Assembly: GCA_037721555.1 (NCBI GenBank)
Contig: JBBJOI010000001.1
Span: forward strand, 248,001 to 312,000
Direction of reading: 5' to 3'
DNA: 64,000 bases
From: Gaiellasilicea sp037721555
GTDB lineage: Bacteria; Actinomycetota; Thermoleophilia; Gaiellales; Gaiellaceae
The notes beneath the pieces were generated by a model, which did no database searches, had not been told where the DNA came from, and saw only the letters and a list, made by a program, of their open reading frames with translations. A program made the position numbers and the translations under genes. Of this stretch, positions 23,958 through 33,440 are shown piece by piece (the stretch's first letter is position 1; the number at the start of each line of letters is the position of its first letter).

Positions 23958-25088
23958 ATGGCTTCAGAAGCCGGTAGGCCCACGGTCGTATCGTTGTTCA
24001 GCGGAGGTGGCGGCCTTGACCTTGGACTCGAGCTCGCGGGCTTCGAGACACGCGCCGCCGTCGAATGGGACGCGCACGCTTGCCGGACGCTGCGCGAGAA
24101 CGCTGCTACCGAGTTTCTGCTCCCGACCGGCGCGCGCTATCTCGAGGCCTGCGAAGTGCTCGAGCGAAGCGTGTGCGACGTCTCAGGCGGCGAGCTCCTT
24201 GCCGCGGCCCGACTCGAACCGGGCGAGGCAGCCCTGCTCGCCGGTGGCCCCCCATGCATCACCTTCTCCGTGGCCGGCAAGCGCGAGGGGCTTCAGGCCG
24301 AGACCGGGCGACTGTTCGAGGACTACGTCCGCCTGCTCCGAGACGTCCGGCCGGCAGGACTGATCTTCGAGAACGTGAAGGGACTCATCAACGCCGTCGA
24401 CGAGCACGGCGAGCGCGGCGGCGCCTTCCGCCGAATCTACGCTGCCCTCGAGGACGCCGGCTACGCCCTCACATCGCGAACCGTCAACGCAGCGGACTAC
24501 GGCGTGCCGCAATACCGCGAGCGCGTGATCATTCTCGGGCTTCGCGGAAACCGCGCTCCGGCCTTTCCCGAACCGACCCACTACGACCCGCTCCGCCCGC
24601 AGCCGCTCGGTACCTCAACACCGTGGCGAGATGTCCGCTCAGCTCTCGCCGGCCTACCGCCGGCCGCACCGCCAGGCGAGACGCCGCGGTTCCCGAATCA
24701 CGTCGCACGGCGACACGGCGAAGAGGTAGTGCGGGGCTTCGCCGCCACGGAGCCTGGCAAGCGCAACCCCGCCTACAAACGAGACCGCCTCCGCTGGGAT
24801 CGACCGGCGAAGGTGATCCGAGCGCAGGGCAAGCCCAAGCCTGACGGCTCCGGCCAGCGGCACAGCTCCCACCAATCGATCCACCCCGAGGAGCACCGGC
24901 AGCTCACCGTCCGCGAGTGCGCCCGCATCCAGACCTTCCCCGACTGGTATGTCTTCCCGACAACGTTTGCGAACGGCTATCGGATCGTCGGCGACGCCGT
25001 ACCCGCCGAGCTCGCCCGGGTGCTAGGAGAGGCGATGCTGGGCGAACCGAGCCTCGCCGCGGTCGATTCGCTCCGGCACGTCGCTTAG
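23958..25088 (+). CDS. DNA (cytosine-5)-methyltransferase
   Basis: 376 residues with the C5 motifs in order: I FSGGGGLDLG, IV GGPPCITFS with catalytic C100, VI ENV, VIII QYRER, and X with GDAVP near the end. Motif IV usually reads PCQ; Ile in place of Gln is unusual. The target region between VIII and X is short. It should protect the site of the NotI-type enzyme. GAGGAGGA precedes the ATG and the C-box palindrome lies just before that. Confidence 0.95.
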   Translation: MASEAGRPTVVSLFSGGGGLDLGLELAGFETRAAVEWDAHACRTLRENAATEFLLPTGARYLEACEVLERSVCDVSGGELLAAARLEPGEAALLAGGPPCITFSVAGKREGLQAETGRLFEDYVRLLRDVRPAGLIFENVKGLINAVDEHGERGGAFRRIYAALEDAGYALTSRTVNAADYGVPQYRERVIILGLRGNRAPAFPEPTHYDPLRPQPLGTSTPWRDVRSALAGLPPAAPPGETPRFPNHVARRHGEEVVRGFAATEPGKRNPAYKRDRLRWDRPAKVIRAQGKPKPDGSGQRHSSHQSIHPEEHRQLTVRECARIQTFPDWYVFPTTFANGYRIVGDAVPAELARVLGEAMLGEPSLAAVDSLRHVA

Positions 25089-25158
25089 ACCCCGGCGTTT
25101 CGCGCGAGACGATCAGCCCGAACGGCATCAGACCTGCGCCGACGAAGGCAGGTTCCTC

Positions 25159-26423
25159 CTACCGTCTCAGCAAAGCGACGAACCCAGCAGCACCGATCGC
25201 CAGGACAGCCGCGCCGACGACAACGGAGAGCCACGGGAGCGTGAACGCCAGCGTCAGGCAGCCCGCGACGCCGAGCACCGGTAACCAGCGCGGCCAACGG
25301 CGTTCTTCGCGACGGAGCGTCAGAGCCGACGCGTTCGCGATCGCGTAGTAGACGAGGACGGCGAACGAGCTGAAGCCGATCGCCGAGCGAAGGTCGGCGA
25401 CGGACACGACCGCGACGACAGCCACGCCCACGGCGATCTCGGCACGATGGGGAACCTTGAACCGTGGATGGACGCCGGCCAGGAATCGTGGAAACTCAGC
25501 CTGGTCTGCCATCGCGAACGTGGTGCGGCTGACGCCGGCGAGAAGGGAGAGCAGCACGCCCAACGACGCGATCGCCGCTCCGACGCGGACGACAGGTGCA
25601 AGGCTGTTGAGCGTGCCCGCTCTCACCGCCGCTGCGAGGGGAGCGTCGGAGGCTGCAAGCTCGTCTGCACCAGCCGCACCGAGCGCTGCGACCGCGACCG
25701 TCACGTAAACCACCAGCGTAATACCCAGCGCGAGCGGGATTGCCCGTGGGATGACGCGCTCCGGCTGACGTACCTCCTCACCAAGCGTCGCAATACGGGC
25801 GTAACCGGCGAAGGCAAAGAAGAAGAGCCCACCCGCCTGCAAGATGCCGTACACGCCGCCGTCACCAAACACCGGCGTCAACCTCTCCGCCTCAAAAGCG
25901 CCGCCACCGAGGGCAGCCGCGACGACCACTGCAAGCGACATGAGCACAAGCGCGACAATCACGCGCGTCAATCCGGCAGTCTTGCTCACCCCGAGGTAGT
26001 TGACCGCCACGAGAACGACGACCGCCGCGATCGCGAGAGGCCGCGCGACTGAAGGCGCTGCGTAGAGCCGAAGGTCAGCGCCATCGCTGCGCAGCTCGCG
26101 GTCTTTCCGACGACGAAGCCCGAGCCGGCAAGAAAGCCCCAGAAGCGGCCGAGCCGTTCCCGACCGTAGACATACGTACCCCCGGATTCCGGATAGAGAG
26201 CAGCGAGCTGCGCCGAGGAGGTCGCGTTCGCGTAGGCAACTACCGCAGCGACACCCAGACCCTCAGACCCAAGAGAAGACCCGACCCGGCGGCTCTCGCT
26301 GCGGGGCCGAAGGCGGCGAACACGCCTGCCGATCATCGAGCCGAGACCAATGACGACCGCATCCGTCGTTCCCAGCTTCCGGGCAAGCCGGGTCGCCGCG
26401 TGCGCCACGTTTCTCTCCGCCAC
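25159..26423 (-). pseudogene. APC-family amino acid permease, frameshifted
   Basis: Pieces in different frames join to one permease: ARKLGTTDAVVIGLGSMIG, then GVFAAFGPAARAAG with GLLLGL, then VAAVVAYANATSSAQLAALYPESGGTYVYGRERLG to ALTFG, then from about 26070 the long open frame YAAPSVARP to the end with eight or more helices. At least three shifts are needed, in the N-terminal third. The family start GxxxxxGxGSMIGxGVF and PESGGTYVYGRE are typical of APC transporters. It ends the island next to the tRNA. Confidence 0.8.
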
Positions 26424-26594
26424 TGTTGAAGACGGTACCGCGGCGTTTACGCGTGCGTCTCTAGACGCAACGCTGACGGGAGGAATCTATCCGAGGCCAC
26501 GCCGGAGGGCACAAACCACACACGTTGAGCCATGCCTAAAACATAAATGGGTATATAAGTAGAAAATCGGGCTCCGCGCGTCTGATCAGAAAAC

Positions 26595-26620
26595 AAAAGG
26601 CCCGCGTTTGCGGGCCTTTT
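26595..26620 (-). terminator. intrinsic terminator of tRNA-fMet
   Basis: A perfect 11-bp stem (AAAAGGCCCGC with GCGGGCCTTTT), 4-base loop, and a T-run on the minus strand just after the tRNA. It was probably brought in by the island, since a near copy lies at the far end. Confidence 0.85.
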
Positions 26621-26624
26621 GTAG

Positions 26625-26698
26625 TAGCGGGGGCAGGATTTGAACCTGCGACCTCCGGGTTATGAGCCCGGCGAGCTACCTGACTGCTCCACCCCGCG
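26625..26698 (-). tRNA. initiator tRNA-fMet (CAT)
   Basis: 74 bases with a full cloverleaf. The acceptor stem has an unpaired 1:72 (C and T), and three G-C pairs end the anticodon stem around CTCATAA; both are initiator features. The CCA end is not encoded. The 3' 46 bases are part of the island's direct repeat. Confidence 0.95.
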
Positions 26699-26788
26699 AC
26701 GCAGCTGCTGAGTATAGCGACCTCCGCGAAAAGCAGGCAGCGAGCCGCTTTCCTCCCACCCCGGCAGGGGAGAGCCTCCTCGGCCCGG

Positions 26789-26794
26789 TACGAT
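26789..26794 (+). promoter_or_regulatory. -10 box of the small membrane protein gene, leaderless type
   Basis: TACGAT 8 bases before the ATG. It would also drive the downstream ppx-like gene. Confidence 0.45.
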
Positions 26795-26802
26795 CGCGCC
26801 GC

Positions 26803-27123
26803 ATGGCGCTCGTCTGGATCACGCTAACGCTCTTCCTACTTGCCCTGATCGGGCCGGCGGCGTTCGCGACGCGGTTGGGCCTGCGGCTCTTTCGGGATTT
26901 CAAGAAGCTCAACCGAGAGATCGGCTCAGGCCTCGACCGGATCGATCGTTCGACCGACCAGATCGAGCGGCATCTGTCACTCGCTGCGGAGAGCGGCACG
27001 CGGCTCGAGGCCTCGCTCGTCCGCCTGGGCGCGTCGCGGGCGCGCCTGAACGTCCAGCGGGCGGCGATCGCCGACGCACGTGCCGCGCTCGGGCGCGTGA
27101 CGCGCCTCGCCCCTCGGAAGTAG
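26803..27123 (+). CDS. small membrane-anchored protein with a helical tail
   Basis: 106 residues. One N-terminal membrane helix (about 3-26) is followed by a charged helical region, likely a coiled coil (DRIDRSTDQIERHLSLAAESG), and a basic C-terminus. The family is unknown. It lies 4 bases upstream of the Ppx/GppA gene and is probably its operon partner. Confidence 0.6.
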   Translation: MALVWITLTLFLLALIGPAAFATRLGLRLFRDFKKLNREIGSGLDRIDRSTDQIERHLSLAAESGTRLEASLVRLGASRARLNVQRAAIADARAALGRVTRLAPRK

Positions 27124-27127
27124 CGCG

Positions 27128-28027
27128 TTGAGAGTCGCAGCGGTCGACCTGGGGACGAACTCGACGCGCCTGCTCGTGGCCGACGTCGACGGCCACGGCG
27201 GGCTCGCGGAGGTGGTGCGCCGGCTTGCGATCACGCGGCTCGGCGAGAGCGTGGACGAGCGGCGGAAGCTCCTCCCGCTTCCGATCGCCCGTGTCCGGAA
27301 CGTCCTGTCGGACTACCGGCGGGAGCTCGAGAGGCTCGGCGCGGAGCGCACGCTGGCGGTCGGCACGAGCGCCGTCCGCGACGCGGAGAATGGCGAGGCA
27401 TTCCTCGGCGAGATCGAATGGAGCTACGGCTTCTCGACCCGGCTGCTGAGCGGCGAGGAGGAGGCGCAGCTCACGCTGCGCGGGATCGGCCCGGTCGAGG
27501 CCGGGACGCTCGTCGTCGATATCGGCGGAGGCTCGACCGAGCTCCAGGTGACGGGCACCGAGACGCGCGTCAGCCTCGATCTCGGCTGCGTGCGCCTGAC
27601 GGAGCGATTCGGCGAGGACGTCGAGGCCGTTCGCTCGCACGTCCGCGAGCAACTACCCCCGCTCAGCGCGACGCACGCGGTCGGGGTCGCCGGCACCGTG
27701 ACGACGATCGCCGCGCTCGACCTGGACCTCACCGAGGACGACCCCGATCGGATCGACCACCACGCGCTCTCGCGCACCGCCGTCGAGACGCAGACGGAGC
27801 GGTTACGGCAGCTGCCGCTCGAGGAGCGCGCTCAACTGATGGCGCCGGGACGTGCTCCGGTGATCGTCGCGGGTGCCGCCATCCTCGCCGAGATCCTCGA
27901 CCGCTACCGGCTCGGCTCGATAGTCGTGAGCAAGCGCGATCTCCTGCACGGGGCAGCTCTCGCCGCAGCCGAGCTGCCCGAGCCCGAAGAGGGCGCGGCA
28001 CCGCCCGGCGCCTACACTTGCTGCTGA
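27128..28027 (+). CDS. exopolyphosphatase / guanosine pentaphosphatase (Ppx/GppA)
   Basis: 299 residues from TTG, the short two-domain form. The phosphate loops of the ASKHA fold are visible: AVDLGTNSTRLLVAD at the N-terminus, VGTSAVRDAENG near 80 with the catalytic Glu in SGEEEAQLT, VVDIGGGSTEL near 135 and GVAGTVTTIAAL near 205. It hydrolyses polyphosphate or pppGpp in the cytoplasm. It ends with IVSVSKRDLLHGA-like sequence, as usual for the family. It is in an operon with the small membrane protein. Confidence 0.93.
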   Translation: MRVAAVDLGTNSTRLLVADVDGHGGLAEVVRRLAITRLGESVDERRKLLPLPIARVRNVLSDYRRELERLGAERTLAVGTSAVRDAENGEAFLGEIEWSYGFSTRLLSGEEEAQLTLRGIGPVEAGTLVVDIGGGSTELQVTGTETRVSLDLGCVRLTERFGEDVEAVRSHVREQLPPLSATHAVGVAGTVTTIAALDLDLTEDDPDRIDHHALSRTAVETQTERLRQLPLEERAQLMAPGRAPVIVAGAAILAEILDRYRLGSIVVSKRDLLHGAALAAAELPEPEEGAAPPGAYTCC

Positions 28028-28163
28028 CGGTCTGATCCCACTGGGAAGGGATTTGCGGGGCGGAGTGCAAGTTCTGAGCCTCAGGACTCGACCCGTAGCC
28101 GCAATCCCGAAAGGCCGCCGTGATCGACCACCTCCGAACTCGTCCCAGACTGACGGCCTCGGC

Positions 28164-30647
28164 GTGCCCGAGCGGCGACGGCGCGTCATCTTGATCCGGG
28201 TTCTGATCTGTGACGACTCCGCCGAGGCGCGCGCGGGACTCCGGACGATGCTCGCCGATCACGACGAGATTCAGATCGTCGGTGAGGCCTCGAACGGCGA
28301 GGAAGCTGTCGCACGCGCCGGCGAGCTAGCTCCGGACGTCGTCCTCATGGACGTGCGGATGCCGATGGTGGACGGCATCGAGGCGACCCGGAGGATCGCG
28401 CGGCAGGTGCCCTTGGCACGGGTCGTCGCCCTGTCGGGGGCGGACGACGCAGACTCCATCGACGAGATGCTCGCGGCAGGCGCCGCCGCCTACGTCGTCA
28501 AAGGCGCTCCGCTCTGGGAGCTCGAACGGGCGATCGCCGGCGGAGGCGATCCGCTCGTCCGGCTCGCCCTCGGGCTGGCGAAGGCCACCGGGAGGCGCGC
28601 GAGCGTCGCGACGATCGTGGCGCGCGAGCTCGCGGAGCTGACGGGAGCTGCCGCGGCCGCCGCTTACCTTGCCGCGCCGGATGTCGCGCTTTCGCTTGTG
28701 GGAGTCGCTCGGGAGCTGAGCGGCTCGCTGACCTTCCCCCCTCCGCATCCTCCGGCGCTCGCGCGACGAGTCTTCGAGACGCAGACACCCGCCCGAGCGG
28801 ATGAGGACGAGCTCGACGAGCTCCGTCTCCTCGGCCTCTCGTGCGGCAGCGCGTACGCCGTTCCGCTGCGCTCCGACGGGGAGATGCTGGGCTCGCTGCT
28901 CGTCGTCATGCCTGCAGGCTGCGGCCTGGGGGCGGACGAGGCGCTCGTCGCCGACGTGGGCGCGCTGGCAGCGACGGCCTTCGCCACCGAGCGCCGACTC
29001 GCACTCACCCATGCCGAGGCACGTCGCGACGCGGTCACCGGCGTCGCCAACCGGCGGGCCTTCGACGAGCGGCTGGCCGAGTCTCTCCGAGACGCTGTGA
29101 CACGGCGGCGGGAGCTCAGCGTCACCCTCTTCGACCTGGACGACTTCAAGCGGGTCAACGATGCGTGCGGCCACGCACAGGGCGACGCAGTGCTGGTGCA
29201 GGTCGCCCGCACGGCGCTACGCGTTCTGCGACCCGGGGAGGAGCTCTTCAGGGTCGGCGGCGACGAGTTCGCGCTCGTCGTCCTTGCCGGTACGGGCATC
29301 GCGGTCGGAATTGGTGAACGGATCCAGGCGGCCGTCAGGGAGCAGGCAAGAACGAGTCCGCTCCCGACGATCTCGGCGGGCGTCGCTACCTTCCCGGCCG
29401 ACGCACGGTCGGCGGGCGATCTGGTGTGCGCCGCCGACGCGGCCCTCCGCGCATCGAAGCGGAACGGGAAGCAGCGGATCAGCGCGGCGGGCGCTCCAGC
29501 GATTGCCCGGAGATCCGGGCCTCGCCGCAGTGCGGCGGTGGGGGCGCGCGAGCCTGGTTCCCCATCAGCCGAGTCCCGCGGCGCCCGGGTGCTCTTCGTC
29601 GACGACGATCCTGCCACTTTGACGCTGCTCGGGGCCACGTTCGAGCTGATCGACATCCAGGTCTCGCAGGCGTCCTCGGCAGCGGAAGCGATGAGCGCCG
29701 TCGCCGCCAGCCCTCCCGACGTCGTTGTGCTCGACATCGGCCTGCCGGACGTGGACGGACTGACCCTTTGCCGGCGGCTGAAGGACGACCCCACAACCAG
29801 CTGGATCGGCGTTGTCCTGCTGACGGGAGCCGGCATGGAAGCCGAGCCGCCGGCGCGAGCCGCCGGTGCCGATGCCTTCCTGCTCAAACCGTTCAGCCCG
29901 CTCGAGCTGCTCGCCGTCGTGGAGCGGCTCGCAGGCGGTCTCTACGAGGGGCCGTTCCGCGCCGGCACGGAGGGCGGCGACGAGCAGCTACTCCGGTACG
30001 CAGGCGACCTGCGCCGGCTCCTGCAGATCGAGCGCGGCCGCCAGGAGCTCGTGCAACGCACGTACCGGCAGACGGTGGCGGCGCTCGCCGGAGCGCTCGA
30101 GACCAAGGACATCGGCACCGGCTCCCACTCGCAGCGCGTCCGCCGGTACGCGGTCGAGCTCGCACGCACCCTCGACCCGTCGCTGCTCGACAACGCGAGC
30201 GTCGAGTACGGCTTCCTGCTGCACGACGTCGGCAAGATCGGCATCCCCGACCACGTCCTGCAGAAGCGCGGGCCGCTGGACGGAGCCGAGCAACAGCTCA
30301 TGCGGACGCACACGGTGCTCGGCGAGCAGCTGCTCGGCGACGTCGATCTCCTGCACGGGGACGGGCTGAAGGTCGTGCGCGGCCACCACGAGCGCTGGGA
30401 CGGCAGGGGGTATCCCGACGGGCTCGCCGGAACCGACATCCCGCTCGCCGCAAGGGTCTTCGCCGTCGCGGACACGCTCGACGCGATCACGAGCGACCGG
30501 CCCTACCGCGCCGCGAGAAGCTGGGACGAGGCTGCGGCCGAGATCCTGTGCGAGCGCGGCCGGCAGTTCGACCCCGACGTCGTCGACGTCTTCCGTCAGC
30601 GGGAGCGCGAGCTGCACGAGATCCGGCGCGAGCTCACCGCGGTCTGA
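28164..30647 (+). CDS. REC-GAF-GGDEF-REC-HD-GYP c-di-GMP signalling protein
   Basis: About 827 residues in five parts. REC1 (about 10-125) has phospho-Asp in VVLMDVRMP and Lys in YVVKGAP. A GAF-like sensor (about 140-310) follows. The GGDEF domain (about 320-480) has intact FRVGGDEFALV; the I-site RxxD reads RPGE, so product inhibition may be absent. REC2 (about 510-640) has VVVLDIGLPDVDG and LLKPFSP. HD-GYP (about 660-815) has HDVGKIGIPD and HHERWDGRGYPDGLAG. Both a cyclase and a phosphodiesterase look active. The start is uncertain between this GTG and a TTG nine codons on. Confidence 0.9.
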   Translation: MPERRRRVILIRVLICDDSAEARAGLRTMLADHDEIQIVGEASNGEEAVARAGELAPDVVLMDVRMPMVDGIEATRRIARQVPLARVVALSGADDADSIDEMLAAGAAAYVVKGAPLWELERAIAGGGDPLVRLALGLAKATGRRASVATIVARELAELTGAAAAAAYLAAPDVALSLVGVARELSGSLTFPPPHPPALARRVFETQTPARADEDELDELRLLGLSCGSAYAVPLRSDGEMLGSLLVVMPAGCGLGADEALVADVGALAATAFATERRLALTHAEARRDAVTGVANRRAFDERLAESLRDAVTRRRELSVTLFDLDDFKRVNDACGHAQGDAVLVQVARTALRVLRPGEELFRVGGDEFALVVLAGTGIAVGIGERIQAAVREQARTSPLPTISAGVATFPADARSAGDLVCAADAALRASKRNGKQRISAAGAPAIARRSGPRRSAAVGAREPGSPSAESRGARVLFVDDDPATLTLLGATFELIDIQVSQASSAAEAMSAVAASPPDVVVLDIGLPDVDGLTLCRRLKDDPTTSWIGVVLLTGAGMEAEPPARAAGADAFLLKPFSPLELLAVVERLAGGLYEGPFRAGTEGGDEQLLRYAGDLRRLLQIERGRQELVQRTYRQTVAALAGALETKDIGTGSHSQRVRRYAVELARTLDPSLLDNASVEYGFLLHDVGKIGIPDHVLQKRGPLDGAEQQLMRTHTVLGEQLLGDVDLLHGDGLKVVRGHHERWDGRGYPDGLAGTDIPLAARVFAVADTLDAITSDRPYRAARSWDEAAAEILCERGRQFDPDVVDVFRQRERELHEIRRELTAV

Positions 30648-30655
30648 CCGCTCTC

Positions 30656-30768
30656 AGCCTGGATCCACCGTTCTGCGTGACCGCGGGGCGGTCGGCTGGG
30701 CCGCAAGGCTGTGCTGCGAAGCGCACCGTCCGGGTGAGGCTCCCCGCGCAAAACGGTGGATCCAGGCT
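30656..30768. repeat. 113-bp hairpin element between convergent genes
   Basis: Perfect 17-bp inverted arms (30656-30672 and 30752-30768) with extra pairing inside (TGCG, CGGGG). It separates two convergent genes, and its right arm touches the stop of the CBS gene. It could be a two-way terminator or a small inverted-repeat element. Confidence 0.8.
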
Positions 30769-31175
30769 CAGCTCTGGCGGTCGGCGTCGCTGGGCGGCTC
30801 GTCCTCGGCGAGGCGCCGCTGGAGCACGGCTCGGGACAGGACGCCCACCAGCCTGCCGCTCTCCACGACCGGCACGCGCTCGAGATCGTGCTCTTCCAGG
30901 AAGCGGAACGCCTGATCGAGGCGAACATCGGAGTCGAGCGTGTGCTCGGGCTCCTCGACGATGGAGCCCAGCTCCGTCGTGCGCGGGTCGCGCCCCGCCG
31001 CGACGACCTCACGCACGAGCGTCTTGCGGGTCACGAGCCCGAGCAACCTGCCATCGGCGCACACGAAGAGCGCGCGCACCTCAGGGCGGTCGAAGGCGCG
31101 CGCGGCCTCCTGAGCCGTCGCCCGCCCCTCGAGCTGCGGTGGGTCGGGCACCATTGCGTCGCGAACGCGATCCAT
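30768..31175 (-). CDS. tandem CBS-domain protein
   Basis: 135 residues comprising one CBS pair. Half one: RVRDAMVPDPPQLEGRATAQEAARAF with ALFVCADGRLLGLVTRKTL. Half two: VEEPEHTLDSDVRLDQAFRFLEEHDLERVPVVESGRLVGVLSRAVLQRRL. CBS pairs bind adenosine nucleotides and regulate partners. It lies 11 bases after the glutamate dehydrogenase gene on the same strand, so it may sense energy state for that enzyme, which is inferred. Confidence 0.9.
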   Translation of the reverse strand: MDRVRDAMVPDPPQLEGRATAQEAARAFDRPEVRALFVCADGRLLGLVTRKTLVREVVAAGRDPRTTELGSIVEEPEHTLDSDVRLDQAFRFLEEHDLERVPVVESGRLVGVLSRAVLQRRLAEDEPPSDADRQS

Positions 31176-31186
31176 CGGCTCGGGCC

Positions 31187-32473
<1,287 letters not shown>

Positions 32474-32479
32474 CGCCTG

Positions 32480-32485
32480 AGTGTA
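32480..32485 (-). promoter_or_regulatory. -10 box of gdhA, leaderless type
   Basis: TACACT 6 bases before the ATG. Confidence 0.5.
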
Positions 32486-32492
32486 TTCCGAG

Positions 32493-32786
32493 CTAGCTCA
32501 TGTTCTCCGAGTCCAGGGCTACCTCGTACATCTGCACCGACGTGCGCTTGCCGCCCCCGGGCGGAGTCGCGTTGTTCATCAGCTCGTCCACCTTGCGGAG
32601 ATCGGCCTCGGTCTCGCAGAGCACCAGCCCCGCGCCTCGTCCGTTCTCCCGGTCGACGAGCATCATCGTGCGCACGACGTGCTGCCTCATCCCCATCTCA
32701 TCCGTCTGCATCCGCCGTCGCACCTCGGCGATGCGCTCGTCCCAATCCTCGGTGGTCGCCTCGAACTGAGCGATCCGTACGTACAT
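32493..32786 (-). CDS. small dimeric alpha/beta-barrel-like protein
   Basis: 97 residues. The pattern of a short strand (YVRIAQFEA), a helix, a second strand with MMLVDREN, LVLCETEADLRKVDEL and VQMYEVAL resembles ABM-type ferredoxin folds (antibiotic monooxygenase or EthD-like). No catalytic residues stand out. GGGGAGGA lies about 5 bases before the ATG. It lies upstream of gdhA on the same strand with a short gap. Confidence 0.6.
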   Translation of the reverse strand: MYVRIAQFEATTEDWDERIAEVRRRMQTDEMGMRQHVVRTMMLVDRENGRGAGLVLCETEADLRKVDELMNNATPPGGGKRTSVQMYEVALDSENMS

Positions 32787-32854
32787 CCTGTCCTCCCCGC
32801 GTCGGTTGCGAGCACCCTACGACGCTTTACGAGCCCGCGGCAAGGGCGCCGGAC

Positions 32855-33317
32855 CTACGTCTCGCCGTCCCAGAGGTCGAGCAGTAGCCCTGGCCGGCTC
32901 AGGAAGAGTGGCTTGCCATCGGCGCTTCGCGCGCCGACCTTGCCGCTGTTCAGGTACTCCACGACGTCCGGCTGGATCAACGTCGAGAGCATCAGAACAC
33001 GGATCGGGGACTCCGTCGCGTTCTGCACCTGATGCGCGCCACCCTTGCCCCTGCGGAAGCAGACGACGTCCCCATCCGCCAACTCCTGCTCCCCTTCGAG
33101 AGTTCGCAGCGTGGGACGTCCGCGGAGAACCACCAGCCACTCCTCGTTCGCGTGGTGAGCGTGGTAGGCGCAGAGCCGGTCGCCGGGTCGAGCTCGTACA
33201 TGGCTCCGCCGATCAGCTCTGCGTCGATGCGCCCGCCACTCACGCGTCCCTGCTGCGCCAGTCGGGGCGATCCTCGACGCGATCCCACTCAGCGCCGTTG
33301 AGGTTGAAGACCTTCAC
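32855..33317 (-). pseudogene. single-domain cupin protein, frameshifted
   Basis: The start VKVFNLNGAEWDRVEDRPDW runs to a TGA in WRSRDA. The next frame gives GGRIDAELIGGAMYELDP. The third gives RLCAYHAHHANEEWLVVLRGRPTLRTLEG, then GGAHQVQNATESPIRVLMLSTL to the end. Two shifts are needed. The metal set HxHHxxEE...H is complete across frames. It resembles small cupins with the same AYHxHxxNEEWLxVLxG core as the bicupin at 18.9 kb. Confidence 0.75.
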
Positions 33318-33440
33318 ACGTTCACACCGCCAAGCCTAGAGCGCGCGGCTAGCCTCGGGGGGCTGGAACTTCCCGTCTAGGATCGTCTCGTCGCCCTTTC
33401 ACCCGGGGCGGCGCGGCGGAAAGCGTCTCTCCTCCACCTC

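Larger units (their letters stand above)
20451..26670. mobile_element. genomic island inserted at tRNA-fMet
   Basis: A 50-bp perfect direct repeat of the tRNA 3' end bounds 6.17 kb. The repeat next to the intact tRNA restores the gene, and the far copy is the displaced end, as with tyrosine-integrase elements. Cargo: an HTH-alkyltransferase-like protein, an AbiEi antitoxin, a Vsr/NotI-type/C/M restriction-modification module and a broken permease. No integrase or excisionase is inside, so the element is either a remnant or moved in trans. The 250 bases after the left repeat hold no gene that I can support. Confidence 0.8.
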
